Position numbers and translations under genes: made by a program. From Bacteroidales bacterium (GTDB lineage Bacteria; Bacteroidota; Bacteroidia; Bacteroidales; P3), in assembly GCA_021443125.1 (NCBI GenBank), contig JABUUQ010000004.1, positions 297,938 through 305,503 of the forward strand: 7,566 nucleotides of DNA. The letters are read 5' to 3'. The notes beneath the pieces are model-generated. The model saw nothing but the letters and a program-made list of their open reading frames with translations. It was not told where the DNA came from and did not search any database. Positions 7,260 through 7,566 of this stretch are shown in pieces; positions within the stretch are counted from its first letter, which is position 1, and every line of letters begins with the position of its first letter.

Positions 7260-7427
7260 ATGAAAAAAGTATTGTTAGTATTCGCAGTTGCTGGTTTATT
7301 CGCAGCATGTGGTTCAAAAGACACAGTTTCTTCAACTACAACTTCAGCTACAACTGAATCTGAAACAGAAGTAGCAGTAGAATCAACTACTACAGCTTCA
7401 ACTACTACAGCTACAGTTGTTAAATAA
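7260..7427 (+). CDS. Small Thr/Ser-rich lipoprotein, 55 residues
   Basis: The protein has a lipoprotein signal: MKK, a hydrophobic core, and a lipobox ending FAAC with Cys17 as the acylated residue. The mature part is only 39 residues and very low in complexity. It starts CGSKDTVSS, then alternates Thr, Ser, Ala and Glu with no aromatic residue, ending in VVK. A perfect 15-base tandem duplication encodes STTTA twice (residues 42-51). Short lipoproteins with this kind of signal followed by an Ala/Thr/Ser/Glu-rich tail are frequent in Bacteroidota, and none I know of has an assigned function. The gene has its own promoter and terminator, so it is probably a single-gene transcript and may be strongly expressed. 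Lipidation and envelope location are inferred from the signal. Whether it faces the periplasm or the cell surface is unclear, as the residues after Cys have only one acidic residue. Confidence 0.85.
   Translation: MKKVLLVFAVAGLFAACGSKDTVSSTTTSATTESETEVAVESTTTASTTTATVVK
7383..7412 (+). repeat. Tandem duplication, 2 x 15 bp, inside the lipoprotein gene
   Basis: TCAACTACTACAGCT occurs twice back to back (7383-7397 and 7398-7412), in frame, each copy encoding Ser-Thr-Thr-Thr-Ala. A related but imperfect Ser/Thr/Ala stretch lies upstream at about 7334-7360. The identical copies suggest recent slippage or expansion. Confidence 0.85.
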
Positions 7428-7450
7428 TTGTAAGTTTTCAGTAGAAAATT

Positions 7451-7481
7451 AAGCAGTCCCATAAAAAGACTGCTTTTTTTT
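7451..7481 (+). terminator. Intrinsic terminator after the small lipoprotein gene
   Basis: AAGCAGTC (7451-7458) pairs exactly with GACTGCTT (7468-7475) around a 9-base loop. The transcript then runs into a T tract (eight Ts, 7474-7481). It starts 24 bases after the lipoprotein stop. On the opposite strand the same hairpin is followed by TTAATTTTC, so it might also serve a convergent gene. Confidence 0.88.
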
Positions 7482-7507
7482 GTATCTATGCCTTGGGTGT
7501 AGGATTG

Positions 7508-7566
7508 TTAGAATTCTAAAACTATTTCTTTCTTCTTCTCCGCCATATTATAGTAAATAGAGTATA
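7508..7566 (-). other. Possible 3' end of a minus-strand gene entering from the right
   Basis: Two minus-strand frames are open from the window edge. One ends at a TAG at 7524-7522 with the tail YTLFTIIWRRRRKK, which looks like the end of a membrane helix followed by a positive cytoplasmic tail. The other ends at a TAA at 7510-7508 with the tail YSIYYNMAEKKKEIVLEF. The convergent layout around the hairpin at 7451-7481 makes a gene end here plausible. With so few residues neither frame can be confirmed, and there may be no gene. Confidence 0.25.

Noticed and set aside
7244..7462. 72-codon minus-strand frame opposite the small lipoprotein
   Set aside because: The valine/alanine-rich translation simply mirrors the Thr/Ser codon repeats. 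It would start inside the terminator stem, whereas the + strand has a lipobox, promoter and terminator.

Overview
The window looks like chromosomal DNA of a member of the Bacteroidota, most likely the Bacteroidales. The DNA is AT-rich. Start codons lack Shine-Dalgarno sequences and are instead preceded by A/T-rich leaders. Two intergenic regions carry matches to the Bacteroidota promoter (TTTG, about 20 bases, TAnnTTTG). The proteins (tandem PpiC-type foldases, MoxR, Gmd and GDP-fucose synthase with a Bacteroidota-style insert) also fit that phylum. These points rest on recognition only, because no database search was possible. All confident genes are on the + strand.

Region 1 (1-4624) is a tight run of four genes that is probably one operon. 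It contains the 3' part of a PpiC-type peptidyl-prolyl isomerase (cut by the window start), a complete SurA-like periplasmic chaperone with two parvulin domains, a MoxR-family AAA+ ATPase, and a secreted protein of unknown function with a divergent OmpA-like domain near its N terminus. The junctions are a 1-base overlap, 15 bases and 2 bases. The first two genes are expected to help outer-membrane proteins fold and reach the outer membrane. MoxR proteins are cytoplasmic chaperone-like ATPases. The last gene is the least understood one here.

Region 2 (4625-4859) is a 235-base gap. It holds a perfect 15-bp inverted repeat just after the first operon and a plausible promoter for the next one.

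Region 3 (4860-7050) is a two-gene operon, gmd and fcl. It encodes the complete two-enzyme route from GDP-mannose to GDP-L-fucose, the fucose donor for surface polysaccharides and, in Bacteroides, for protein glycosylation. All the catalytic residues I looked for are present in both enzymes.

Region 4 (7051-7566) starts with an AT-rich gap containing a 14-bp direct repeat. It is followed by a compact single-gene unit: a consensus-like promoter, a 55-residue Thr/Ser-rich lipoprotein gene, and a clear intrinsic terminator. The last 85 bases hold no + strand gene; they may contain the tail of a minus-strand gene that runs in from beyond the window.

Most of the window is ordinary housekeeping and envelope biogenesis. 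I see no mobile element, CRISPR array, tRNA, rRNA or riboswitch. The best candidates for something undescribed are the secreted OmpA-like protein beside moxR, and the tiny lipoprotein with its internal 15-bp tandem duplication.
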